Shown: positions 8,512 to 15,869, counted from the first letter of the stretch. The stretch: 17,515 bases of DNA from Planctomycetaceae bacterium (GCA_902629495.1 CACORA010000036.1:1-17515), one strand, 5' to 3'. The notes: generated by a model not told the origin, from the letters alone. A program made the numbers and translations.

Positions 8512-8541
8512 ATGTGATAGGCCAGTTGTATCAACTATAAT
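8512..8541 (+). promoter_or_regulatory. Candidate sigma70-type promoter of the small-protein gene
   Basis: A perfect TATAAT is present at 8536-8541. Eighteen nt upstream lies ATGTGA (8512-8517), which matches the -35 consensus at only three of six positions. Transcription would start near 8548 and leave a leader of roughly 85 nt before the ATG at 8634. The weak -35 coincides with a copy of the recurring ATGTGAT motif, which would fit activator-dependent expression, but that is inference. Confidence 0.35.
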
Positions 8542-8620
8542 GAACATGAACGCTTCGTTATATTCCTCATATTATTTGAATTTAAATGCCGATGAGGCAA
8601 AAGGCCGGCGACTCATGCTT

Positions 8621-8624
8621 GGAG
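8621..8624 (+). promoter_or_regulatory. Ribosome binding site selecting the start at 8634
   Basis: GGAG lies 9 nt before the ATG at 8634. An in-frame ATG 48 nt further upstream (8586) has no comparable site and would put 16 extra charged residues in front of a clean signal peptide. The later start is preferred. Confidence 0.6.
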
Positions 8625-8633
8625 AAACCTTTC

Positions 8634-8894
8634 ATGCGCGCCATTTCTCGCATCTGGATGTTTGTCATTGCCCTGTTCCCAATCTTTTCTGGAACAAGTG
8701 AGGCGGCTCCCCCTGTTGGCAAAACTGGATTTGACCCTCGGATCATTACATTCGGTGATTCTCGGAAGGAAATAAAGAACACACCGATTGAAAAACGTGC
8801 CTACCGACCGCTACATATCTATGGAAACAGCGTGCGACGAAGGTATTATCGAGGCAGCTCACCATCACGACCCACTACAAATCGCCGTCGATAA
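8634..8894 (+). CDS. Small basic secreted protein, planctomycete-type, function unknown
   Basis: An 86-residue product starting at the ATG at 8634, which has GGAG nine nt upstream. The N-terminus is a typical Sec signal: Arg-containing head, hydrophobic core (about residues 7-18), and a cleavage region around TSEA or SEAA near residue 23-25. The mature part of about 60 residues is strongly basic and rich in Arg and Tyr, with YRPLHIYGN followed by VRRRYYRG, and ends in three arginines. I recall short planctomycete hypothetical proteins with a similar RPLH-YGN-VRR signature, but could not check. There are no cysteines in the mature part and no enzymatic motif. It stands alone between the regulatory region and a hairpin. 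A role in binding an acidic polymer (nucleic acid, sulfated glycan or cell-wall polymer) is a guess from charge. Confidence 0.7.
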   Translation: MRAISRIWMFVIALFPIFSGTSEAAPPVGKTGFDPRIITFGDSRKEIKNTPIEKRAYRPLHIYGNSVRRRYYRGSSPSRPTTNRRR

Positions 8895-8944
8895 TATCGA
8901 CACTTGACGCTTGGCTGCATTGACTCAAGCACGATAACTATTGG

Positions 8945-8988
8945 TTCTTGTTTTCATCTGTGTTCCCCAACACAGTGTCAAACAAGAG
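8945..8988. other. Two-part stem-loop downstream of the small-protein gene
   Basis: The inner stem CTGTGTT (8958-8964) pairs perfectly with AACACAG (8969-8975) around a CCCC loop. A symmetric 4x4 internal loop separates it from an outer stem, TCTTGTTT (8946-8953) with AAACAAGA (8980-8987), extended by one G-U pair at 8945/8988. It begins 50 nt after the small gene's stop and could end that transcript, but there is no U-run on either strand. A structured RNA element or a rho-independent-like stabiliser is as likely. Confidence 0.5.
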
Positions 8989-9162
8989 GCTCAGTACGGT
9001 ATCACCAACGTTTTGTTGTTTCAGATTGACAGACAATCCAATCCGTCAAAGATGACAAACGTCACGAGGCAGCCTGTTTAACATATTCATCCCCGACCAG
9101 ATGCATTAAGCAATTGACTTGGTGCACATTCCTTCACCTATCAAACGTCCGGCACGTTCATC

Positions 9163-9861
9163 ATGAAAGACAAACTGTTCTTTAACTGGAGCAGTGGAAA
9201 AGACTCTGCCTTGGCACTTCATAGACTCATGAAGCAAGGCACGCTCGATGTTGACTTGCTTTTCACGACAGTGAATTCTGTCCACAAACGCGTGTCCATG
9301 CATGGCTTGCCAACGGAGCTCCTGAAAGCACAGGCTGAGTCCATAGGTATTCAGCTCAATATACTAGAGCTTCCAGAGCACCCTAGCATGGATGAATACA
9401 ACGAGTTGATAACGGAGCGAGTCCATACCTTTACCGAGGCAGGCTATAAACACACGGGCTTTGGTGACATCTTTTTAGAAGACTTGAAGACGTACCGCGA
9501 CGACATGTTCACTTCACATGGAATTACTACACACTACCCCATTTGGAAGGAAGACACTCGTGCGTTACTCCATGAGTTTTTCTCCTTAGGATTCAGAAGT
9601 ATCATCGTCTGTCTAAGTACTGGTAAACTATCCAAGGAATTTCTGGGCAGAGAACTCAGTCCCGAATTAATTAATCAGTTCCCGGACGATGTCGACCCAT
9701 GCGGTGAAAATGGAGAATTCCACACATTCTGCTTTGCAGGGCCTATCTTCAAAAAAGACTTAGACATAGAGGTCGGCGATCACGTCTTTAGAACCTACGA
9801 CAACCCCGTTAACACAACCCAAAGGATTGAATTTGGATTTTGTGATGTTCAATTTGGTTGA
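9163..9861 (+). CDS. Dph6/DUF71-family PP-loop ATPase (diphthine-ammonia ligase-like)
   Basis: A 232-residue cytoplasmic ATP pyrophosphatase-type protein. The PP-loop WSSGKDSA (residues 9-16) binds ATP. GDIFLEDLKTYRD (101-113) and PCGENGEFHT (179-188) are signature stretches of the DUF71/COG2102 family. In eukaryotes and archaea the related Dph6 amidates diphthine on elongation factor 2, but bacteria have no diphthamide, so the bacterial substrate is unknown. The protein is the short, single-domain form without the RidA-like C-terminus of eukaryotic Dph6. No clear Shine-Dalgarno sequence precedes the ATG at 9163. The gene stands alone, 268 nt after the small-protein gene, and is convergent with the SprT-like gene. 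Its sequence reads closest to Bacteroidetes or gammaproteobacterial homologues as I remember them, hinting at transfer. Confidence 0.9.
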   Translation: MKDKLFFNWSSGKDSALALHRLMKQGTLDVDLLFTTVNSVHKRVSMHGLPTELLKAQAESIGIQLNILELPEHPSMDEYNELITERVHTFTEAGYKHTGFGDIFLEDLKTYRDDMFTSHGITTHYPIWKEDTRALLHEFFSLGFRSIIVCLSTGKLSKEFLGRELSPELINQFPDDVDPCGENGEFHTFCFAGPIFKKDLDIEVGDHVFRTYDNPVNTTQRIEFGFCDVQFG

Positions 9862-9872
9862 GGGCTCAATGA

Positions 9873-9905
9873 GAACGATGGACAAAAGCGCAGGCCATCG
9901 CGTTC
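9873..9905. terminator. Possible bidirectional hairpin terminator between convergent genes
   Basis: CGATGG (9876-9881) pairs with CCATCG (9895-9900), and GAA (9873-9875) with TTC (9903-9905) across a 2-nt bulge. It lies in the 120-nt gap between the convergent Dph6-like and SprT-like genes, where both transcripts should end. There is no U-run, so a factor-independent terminator is only weakly supported. Confidence 0.3.
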
Positions 9906-9981
9906 ATAAGCAAATCGCTCACATGCCAGGCATCGAGACTGCTGAGAAAACGATCTGATCGCATGACAGCGCATGCATCAG

Positions 9982-10632
9982 TTACGGATCTGAGTCACTC
10001 ACATTCACTAACTCTGCATCGGCAAGGGCATGAACATGAAATTCTAATCCTGTTTGTTGCTCAACGCAGAGGAACCGTGTCCTCGCCTTTGTCCCTCGAC
10101 AAAAGGTGCGCCCGGTCGTTGTACGAAAAATACGGCCAATCGGAATATCCTCGACTCGCATTCGTGACCGCTTTTGGTCATCGTACTGAGCGAGCGCAAG
10201 CACAAGATTCCGATCACTGCATGACGTTGCAGAGGGATTCCACATATACTGTTCAAGTGCAACGGTCACTTCAGATGGAAACGAATGTGCCTCAACAAGT
10301 GGAGCGAGAAGCTCCCGAAATGCATTTTTCCATTCCACTCCATGTGGCTTTGGATGAACCCGCTTCCCTCGAAAGGCTTCCCATACATCAGCATGCGCAA
10401 TCTCGTGAAGGAGTGTGATCAAAAATGCATACGGATTCAGATCTTCATTCACTGATATTCGATGATACAAATAGCGACGTGAGGGTGGACGGTGGTCTCC
10501 GATTTTCGTGCGTCGCGGTCGACTCACTCGTATAACAATATTTCGATTCTGCAGAAGACACGCTACATATTCCCTTACCTCTTTCGGCACATGTGCCTGT
10601 ACAATCTCGATTGCGTTTTGGAAAGACAACAT
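9982..10632 (-). CDS. SprT-like zinc metalloprotease domain protein
   Basis: A 216-residue cytoplasmic protein with an SprT-like fold. LLHEIAHADVW contains the HExxH zinc site (HEIAH, residues 76-80, with Glu77 as catalytic base). His97 in KPHGVEW is the expected third zinc ligand. Eukaryotic SPRTN cleaves DNA-protein crosslinks; the role of bacterial SprT-like proteins is not well defined. The C-terminal half (NPSATSCSD; a GRTF-CRGTKARTRFLC stretch; ALADAELV) resembles Bacteroidetes SprT proteins as I recall them. The classical four-cysteine zinc ribbon is not present; only Cys178 and Cys189 are seen there. It is convergent with the Dph6-like gene and divergent from the beta-propeller gene, whose start is 47 nt away. 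No strong ribosome site is visible before the ATG. Confidence 0.88.
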   Translation of the reverse strand: MLSFQNAIEIVQAHVPKEVREYVACLLQNRNIVIRVSRPRRTKIGDHRPPSRRYLYHRISVNEDLNPYAFLITLLHEIAHADVWEAFRGKRVHPKPHGVEWKNAFRELLAPLVEAHSFPSEVTVALEQYMWNPSATSCSDRNLVLALAQYDDQKRSRMRVEDIPIGRIFRTTTGRTFCRGTKARTRFLCVEQQTGLEFHVHALADAELVNVSDSDP

Positions 10633-10679
10633 GCACTCAGGGTACTGAAGATTCCGTCCTTTCGACTACAGAGATTTTT

Positions 10680-11954
10680 ATGATTGCATCACTACAGAAC
10701 CACTGTCACGTGTTTTCAGTATTTCTTCTCTTGATATCCGCAAACATGAGCTTGGTCGATAGCTGTGCAGGCGACTGGCCCGATATTCTTGGCCCCACTC
10801 GATCAGGCATAGCGTCTTCAGATGAAGTATTGGCTGACACATGGCCAACTGAAGGACCACCTGTTATATGGCAGAGGCCTGTGGGCCGTGGGTACGCTGG
10901 TGTAGTCATTGCTGATGGAATGGGATTTTTATTCCATCGTCTTGGTGATCAAGAAATTCTTGAGGCATTCGATCCAGCCAGTGGAAAACAGATCTGGGCC
11001 GATCGTTATTCCACAACCTTCCGCCCTCAAGTCGGAGGTGGCGATGGCCCTCTCTGCACGCCCTGCATCTCTGAAAAACGCATCATTACGTTTGGGGCAC
11101 AAGGGATCCTTACCTGCCATGACACTCATTCCGGAATGCTGCTATGGCAGCGGAATACACACACCGATTTCGATGCAAGAGAGGGTTACTTTGGCGCAGG
11201 ATCAAGTCCAATCGTTGTTGGCGACATCGTTATTGTGAACGTAGGCGGCTCAAAACAAGATGCGGGTATCGTTGGGTTTGAACTTTCAACAGGAAAAACT
11301 AAGTGGAGCACCACGACACAACCCGCCAGTTACTCGTCACCGACACAGGTCAAGATTGGAAAAACATCTTTTACCATCATCATCACGCGCTATAAATGCT
11401 TATTCCTAGAGCCTGAATCCGGCGAGATACGATGGGAGTTTCCATTTGGCATGCGAGGCCCAACTGTCAACGCAGCTGTACCAGTCATTCAAAAGAAGTC
11501 AACTGGGCTTTCATTACTCATTACCGCTGCTTATGGCATTGGTACCATGGAGGGCACGTTTGATGAAAACACTTTCACGAAGCGATGGGAAAGCCTTGAT
11601 ACTCTTGCCAGCCAATATTGCACTCCTATCTTGATTGGCCCACATGCCTACTGTATTGATGGACGCGATGACATGCCTCCGACAAGCATGAAATGCATAG
11701 ACACACACACAGGGATTGTCCGATGGAACCAAGATAATTTTGGATACGGAACACTGATTTATGCTGATGAAAAGATCATTGCAGCCAAAACAAATGGTGA
11801 ACTTGTATTGATGGAAGCAAATCCACAACACTTCAATATTCTTGGACAGCATCGTGCCTTAAGCGGCACACTTCGAGCACTTCCTGCCCTTGCCGATGGG
11901 AAACTGTTTCTTCGAGATGACGCAACGCTCGTCTGCCTGAACGTAGGACGGTAA
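10680..11954 (+). CDS. Secreted PQQ-like (BamB-type) beta-propeller repeat protein
   Basis: A 424-residue exported protein, probably an eight-bladed-type propeller. The signal peptide is about residues 1-30, followed by DWPDILGP, the typical N-terminal box of planctomycete PQQ-like proteins. At least five blade motifs of the form A/CxDxxSGxxxW are visible: PASGKQIW, THSGMLLW, STGKTKW, ESGEIRW and THTGIVRW. No catalytic residues of quinoprotein dehydrogenases are evident, so binding of real PQQ is doubtful; most family members are scaffolds or binding proteins. I start at the ATG at 10680, because an upstream in-frame ATG (10593) would overlap the divergent SprT-like gene and add 29 hydrophilic residues before the signal. 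The ribosome site is weak (AGAG, about 8 nt upstream). Only 12 nt separate its stop from the convergent DUF1501 gene. Confidence 0.88.
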   Translation: MIASLQNHCHVFSVFLLLISANMSLVDSCAGDWPDILGPTRSGIASSDEVLADTWPTEGPPVIWQRPVGRGYAGVVIADGMGFLFHRLGDQEILEAFDPASGKQIWADRYSTTFRPQVGGGDGPLCTPCISEKRIITFGAQGILTCHDTHSGMLLWQRNTHTDFDAREGYFGAGSSPIVVGDIVIVNVGGSKQDAGIVGFELSTGKTKWSTTTQPASYSSPTQVKIGKTSFTIIITRYKCLFLEPESGEIRWEFPFGMRGPTVNAAVPVIQKKSTGLSLLITAAYGIGTMEGTFDENTFTKRWESLDTLASQYCTPILIGPHAYCIDGRDDMPPTSMKCIDTHTGIVRWNQDNFGYGTLIYADEKIIAAKTNGELVLMEANPQHFNILGQHRALSGTLRALPALADGKLFLRDDATLVCLNVGR

Positions 11955-11966
11955 ACCCACAGCCGA

Positions 11967-13409
11967 CTACGCAATCAGTGCGTCTACCACATTCCCATGC
12001 ACATCAGTCAGCCGGAAGTCTCTTCCTTGAAAACGATAGGTGAGTTTGGTGTGATCAAACCCAAGAAGACTGAGTATTGTTGCCTGTAAATCATGAACGT
12101 GCACTTTATCTCGAGCAACATTAAAACCAAGGTCATCACTTGCGCCATGCACATATCCTGGACGTGCACCACCACCGGCCATCCAAATGGAATAACAGTC
12201 TGGATAGTGGTCCCGCCCAAGGACTGCACCCTTTGACGTCCTCCCCTCACGAAACGGAGTTCTTCCAAATTCTCCCGTGCATAGGATGAGCGTGTCTTCA
12301 AGAAGCCCCCTTTGCTCAAGGTCTTCTATGAGAGCTGCTGCTGGCTTATCAAAGGTCGCCGCTTTTTTTGTTAGGCCATCTCGAATATCCTGCTGCGGAC
12401 TCGTCCCATGGAAATCCCAACCCCAGTCAAACAGTTGGACAAACCGAACTCCTTCCTCAACAAGTCGCCTTGCCAACAAGCAATTATTTGCAAGACTCTC
12501 TTCACCTGGCTGAGCGCCGTAGGCATCCAGCACATACTGAGGTTCTTTTGAAATATCCATCACGCCAGGCACGCTTACCTGCATTCGGTATGCAAGCTCG
12601 TATTGTGCAATTCGTGTAATCGTTTCCGGATTCCCCAGTTCTTTTGCCTGAAGCTCATTGAGGTCTTTGAGTGCATTAAGACTTTTTCGTCGCAACTCTC
12701 GATTCATTCCTGGAGGATCTGAAACATAGAGAACGGGGTCTCCTTTTGAACGACATTGCACTCCCTGATACACACTCGGCAGGAAACCAGCACCAAAACT
12801 ACTGGCACCACCATTAGGCTGAACCCCTGACGAGATAAGCACTACGAAACCAGGGAGATTGGCATTCTCTGTCCCAAGGCCATACGTCGCCCAACTTCCA
12901 AGACTGGGGCGTCCTGCACGAGGACTACCGGTGTACACCATCAGTTCCGCTGGCGCGTGGTTGAACTGATCTGTAAACATGCTCCGAACAAGACACATCT
13001 TGTCAGCAACACGATGGAGATTCGGAATCGCATCGGAGAGTTCCATCCCGCTGTCACCGCACCTCACCCACTTTCGTCGTGTCCCCAACAATGTGGGAGA
13101 ACCGCTGGTAAAAGCAAATTTCTTTCCCTCAATGGTCTCCGCTGGACAGACCTCACCATCCCGCTTTGTCAACTCAGGTTTATTGTCATACAAATCAAGA
13201 TGAGGCGGGGAACCCGTTAAGTGAATTACAATCATTCGTTTTGCTTTGGCAGGCAATGGAGAAGACTTCTCTGCCATGGGATCAACTGTAAGTGGATGGG
13301 GAGGTGCTCCAAGCAACTCCCCCATCGCCATCGCACCAATGCCTCCAGCCATACTCCCAAGCAGTTGACGGCGCGTTGTGATTAATTTTTGTTCAAGAAT
13401 TGGGTGCAT
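11967..13409 (-). CDS. DUF1501 family protein with Tat signal
   Basis: A 480-residue exported protein of the DUF1501 family, related to sulfatases and alkaline phosphatases by fold; its activity is not established. The N-terminus HPILEQKLITTRRQLLGS holds a twin-arginine motif (Arg13-Arg14) and a glycine/alanine-rich hydrophobic stretch. Family motifs seen are DWGWDFHG (328-335), GEFGRTP (379-385), GRDHYP (398-403), AGGGARPG (411-418) and HVHDLQATIL (437-446), the His/Asp residues being plausible metal ligands. I use the ATG at 13409: it has GAGGT five nt upstream and gives the N-terminus typical of the family. Alternatives are the ATG at 13421, which overlaps the upstream TGA as ATGA, and a GTG at 13427. 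The gene directly follows the DUF1553 protein, its usual partner in planctomycetes. Confidence 0.93.
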   Translation of the reverse strand: MHPILEQKLITTRRQLLGSMAGGIGAMAMGELLGAPPHPLTVDPMAEKSSPLPAKAKRMIVIHLTGSPPHLDLYDNKPELTKRDGEVCPAETIEGKKFAFTSGSPTLLGTRRKWVRCGDSGMELSDAIPNLHRVADKMCLVRSMFTDQFNHAPAELMVYTGSPRAGRPSLGSWATYGLGTENANLPGFVVLISSGVQPNGGASSFGAGFLPSVYQGVQCRSKGDPVLYVSDPPGMNRELRRKSLNALKDLNELQAKELGNPETITRIAQYELAYRMQVSVPGVMDISKEPQYVLDAYGAQPGEESLANNCLLARRLVEEGVRFVQLFDWGWDFHGTSPQQDIRDGLTKKAATFDKPAAALIEDLEQRGLLEDTLILCTGEFGRTPFREGRTSKGAVLGRDHYPDCYSIWMAGGGARPGYVHGASDDLGFNVARDKVHVHDLQATILSLLGFDHTKLTYRFQGRDFRLTDVHGNVVDALIA

Positions 13410-13414
13410 GAAAT

Positions 13415-13419
13415 ACCTC
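13415..13419 (-). promoter_or_regulatory. Ribosome binding site for the DUF1501 gene
   Basis: GAGGT on the minus strand, five nt before the ATG at 13409. It overlaps the TGA of the DUF1553 gene (13418-13420), so ribosomes ending the upstream gene sit on it, favouring coupled translation. Confidence 0.55.
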
Positions 13420-15850
13420 ATGGACACATAAACGCTTCATCTAAATTAAGAATAATATTCGACACCACAGTCCACGCCGCAAGATCAACAATATTCACGT
13501 CCTCTGGCTGTGAAAAACGACCTAAAGGCTTCGTTGCCATTTCTTGTGCTTCAGCTTCACGCCCCAAATAGTGATGCTGTACCTCTTCAAACAAGTGAAC
13601 CAAACGATCGATTTCCATGCTGGTTGGAGGCCTTGCAAGCACAAGACGAAAACCAAAGGCCGCTCGCTCCATGTTTGTTAGTCCACCCTCTCGTACGAGC
13701 CGACGAGCGAGACCCTGAGCAGCCTCAATGTAAACTGGATCATTCAGTGTCACGAGTGCCTGCAGAGGCGTATTGGTTCGAGGCCGACGGACCGTACATA
13801 CTTCTCGCGATGGAGCATCAAAGGTTGCCATGGAAGGATACGGATTGCTGCGTCGCCACGTTGTATAGATTGCACGACGGTACCGGTCTTCTCCCGTGCT
13901 TGTTTTCCAATCAATACCACCGCCAAAAGCTGCCTTAAGGCCAAGGTCTGGTTGAGGAGGATTCACACTGGGCCCACCCTTCTTGCGAGAAAGAAGGCCA
14001 GCAGCAGCGAGCGCCTGATCACGAATAACTTCTGCAGAAAGACGGATCCGTGGCCCACATGAAATGAGTCTATTCTCTGGATCTTTTTCAAGAACATCCG
14101 GAGGGCATTTGGACGATTGTTGATAGGCGGCACTCATCACAATGAGACGCTGAATGGACTGCAGATTCCAGTCATTATCAATAAGTTCACAGGCCAGCCA
14201 ATCTAATAACGCTGGATGACTTGGAACTTCTCCCTGACTGCCAAATTCCTCACTTGTTGAAACAAGACCAATGCCAAAAAAATGCTCCCACAACCTGTTG
14301 ACGATCACACGTGCTGTAAGCGGATTGGCAGGGTCCACCAACCACCTTGCGAGCACAAGTCTATCAATCCTTTCTCCTGCACGAGATGGAATGCCATGAA
14401 ATATCTCCGGGACTCCGGCACTCACTTCTTTCCCAAGGTTCTTCCAGTTTCCACGAATTTGAACATGCGTGACTCTCTGTTTATCGATTGGAAGTTCTTC
14501 CATGACAGGAACGGTAATGGCTGGAACCTGGGACAGTTTTTTCTGCAACTGCTCCAGCATCTTTCGAGCTGGCTGAAATTCTGGGGGCTCCGAAAAACCC
14601 TTTGGGGCTGGCTGTCTGAGTTCAGGGATTCCTTGCTTCAGTTCGGTGATTTCCTTTTCAATACGTGCCCTTTTCTCATCCACAGACTTCCACGGAATTC
14701 GAATGGTAGGCGCCTCATTTCGACGGTCCGCGTCTGCTGTGTTATTGAGAATGGCATATAGCTGAAAGTATTCTTCCTGCGAGAGTGGGTCATATTTGTG
14801 GTCATGACATTGAGCACATGCCATAGTTGTCCCCATCCACGTACTCATTGTTGTATTTACACGATCGACAACAGCAACAGAACGAAATTCTTCATCAATT
14901 GTGCCACCTTCGTTATTCGTGAGAGTATTTCTATGAAATGCTGTGGCGACTTTGTCATCAACTGTAGCATTCGGAAGAAGGTCACCTGCTAATTGCTTAA
15001 TTGTGAATTCATCGAACGGCATATTGTTATCAAACGCACGAACAACCCAGTCTCTCCAACCCCATATTTCCCTTGGAGGATCATCTGCATAGCCAGCACT
15101 GTCAGCGTACCGAGCAATATCAAGCCACTGTCGTGCCATGTGTTCACCGTAACCATCATGAACAAAACGTTCCTCAATAAACTTCTGGATTGCATCCAGT
15201 GATTCATCTGCAACAAGAGCATCAACTCTTTCAACACTTGGTGGAAGCCCTGTAAGATCAAGCGACAGACGACGCGCAAGCGTAAAACGGCTAGCCTCTG
15301 GTTGAGGCGAGAGATCCTCGGCCTCCAGCCTGGCAAGAATAAAATGATCAATTTCATTGTGTGTCCACGCGGCATCCCGTACCGAGGGAAGAGCTGGACG
15401 ACGTGGCGGGACATACGACCAGTGCGGCTCATAGTGTGCGCCAGCAGCAATCCAACGCCTCAAGAGATCAATTTCCTCTCCGGTAAGTGACTCGCCAGCT
15501 TCCGGAGGAGGCATGACCACATCAGTATCAGGAGATGTGATTCTCTCAACCAACGCACTTTCCTCTGGCCTGCCAGGCACGATTGCTGCATACCCTCCAA
15601 GGTCGGCTGTTCCACCCTCAGCAGTATCAAGCCGAAGTCCATCTTCCCCACCGCCCTGTCTCTCATTCTCATCAGGACCGTGACAACGCACACATCGATT
15701 AGAGAGAAGACCCCTGATATCTCGAGTATAGGATGGAACGCCTTCATCAGCAGACGCGATCACTGCATTTACTGCGAAAAGCAGCAAAACGCGCATGACA
15801 ATGCCGCATCGCATGCCATTACCCTCGGCAGTTAAGCGTAGGAGCCTCAT
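13418..15850 (-). CDS. DUF1549/DUF1553 planctomycete cytochrome-like protein (PSCyt1-PSCyt2-PSD1)
   Basis: An 810-residue exported protein of unknown activity. The signal peptide core is about residues 18-33. PSCyt1 holds CVRCH (53-57). PSCyt2/DUF1549 (about 163-370) contains a second CxxCH, CAQCHDHKYDP (345-355), which with CVRCH suggests two c-type hemes. A charged, coiled-coil-like linker (about 390-445) leads to PSD1/DUF1553 (about 487-750), with LTARVIVNRLWEHFFG and TNTPLQALVTLNDP. No LamG-like insert, seen in some relatives, is apparent in the linker. Two starts have good ribosome sites: 15850 (GAGG at 15858-15861, 7-nt spacing) and 15814 (GAGGG at 15822-15826, 7-nt spacing). The latter gives a shorter, more typical signal peptide. 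The DUF1501 gene follows immediately; the sulfatase gene lies 196 nt upstream on the same strand. Heme content is inferred from motifs. Confidence 0.93.
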   Translation of the reverse strand: MRLLRLTAEGNGMRCGIVMRVLLLFAVNAVIASADEGVPSYTRDIRGLLSNRCVRCHGPDENERQGGGEDGLRLDTAEGGTADLGGYAAIVPGRPEESALVERITSPDTDVVMPPPEAGESLTGEEIDLLRRWIAAGAHYEPHWSYVPPRRPALPSVRDAAWTHNEIDHFILARLEAEDLSPQPEASRFTLARRLSLDLTGLPPSVERVDALVADESLDAIQKFIEERFVHDGYGEHMARQWLDIARYADSAGYADDPPREIWGWRDWVVRAFDNNMPFDEFTIKQLAGDLLPNATVDDKVATAFHRNTLTNNEGGTIDEEFRSVAVVDRVNTTMSTWMGTTMACAQCHDHKYDPLSQEEYFQLYAILNNTADADRRNEAPTIRIPWKSVDEKRARIEKEITELKQGIPELRQPAPKGFSEPPEFQPARKMLEQLQKKLSQVPAITVPVMEELPIDKQRVTHVQIRGNWKNLGKEVSAGVPEIFHGIPSRAGERIDRLVLARWLVDPANPLTARVIVNRLWEHFFGIGLVSTSEEFGSQGEVPSHPALLDWLACELIDNDWNLQSIQRLIVMSAAYQQSSKCPPDVLEKDPENRLISCGPRIRLSAEVIRDQALAAAGLLSRKKGGPSVNPPQPDLGLKAAFGGGIDWKTSTGEDRYRRAIYTTWRRSNPYPSMATFDAPSREVCTVRRPRTNTPLQALVTLNDPVYIEAAQGLARRLVREGGLTNMERAAFGFRLVLARPPTSMEIDRLVHLFEEVQHHYLGREAEAQEMATKPLGRFSQPEDVNIVDLAAWTVVSNIILNLDEAFMCP

Positions 15851-15869
15851 GAAATCGCCTCACGTATTG

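Larger units (their letters stand above)
8042..8633. other. Divergent intergenic region between the GH32 gene and the small-protein gene
   Basis: This 592-nt stretch separates the leftward GH32 gene from the rightward small gene. I find no convincing coding region. The 60-codon frame at 8263-8445 lacks any family features and begins inside a perfect inverted repeat. The region contains the GH32 ribosome site (8050-8054), an 8-bp inverted repeat (8174-8203), a perfect 12-bp inverted repeat (8260-8292), an A8 tract (8492-8499) and a candidate promoter (8512-8541). Because both flanking genes point outwards, no known transcript should end here. The repeats are therefore better regulatory or small-RNA candidates than terminators. 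Confidence 0.6.

Noticed and set aside
9963..10418. 151-codon plus-strand open frame
   Set aside because: It lies antisense to the SprT-like gene, whose zinc motif and family signatures are clear; its own product has no recognisable features.
10593..10679. Upstream ATG extension of the beta-propeller protein
   Set aside because: It would overlap the start of the divergent SprT-like gene and place 29 hydrophilic residues before a normal signal peptide; the ATG at 10680 is better.
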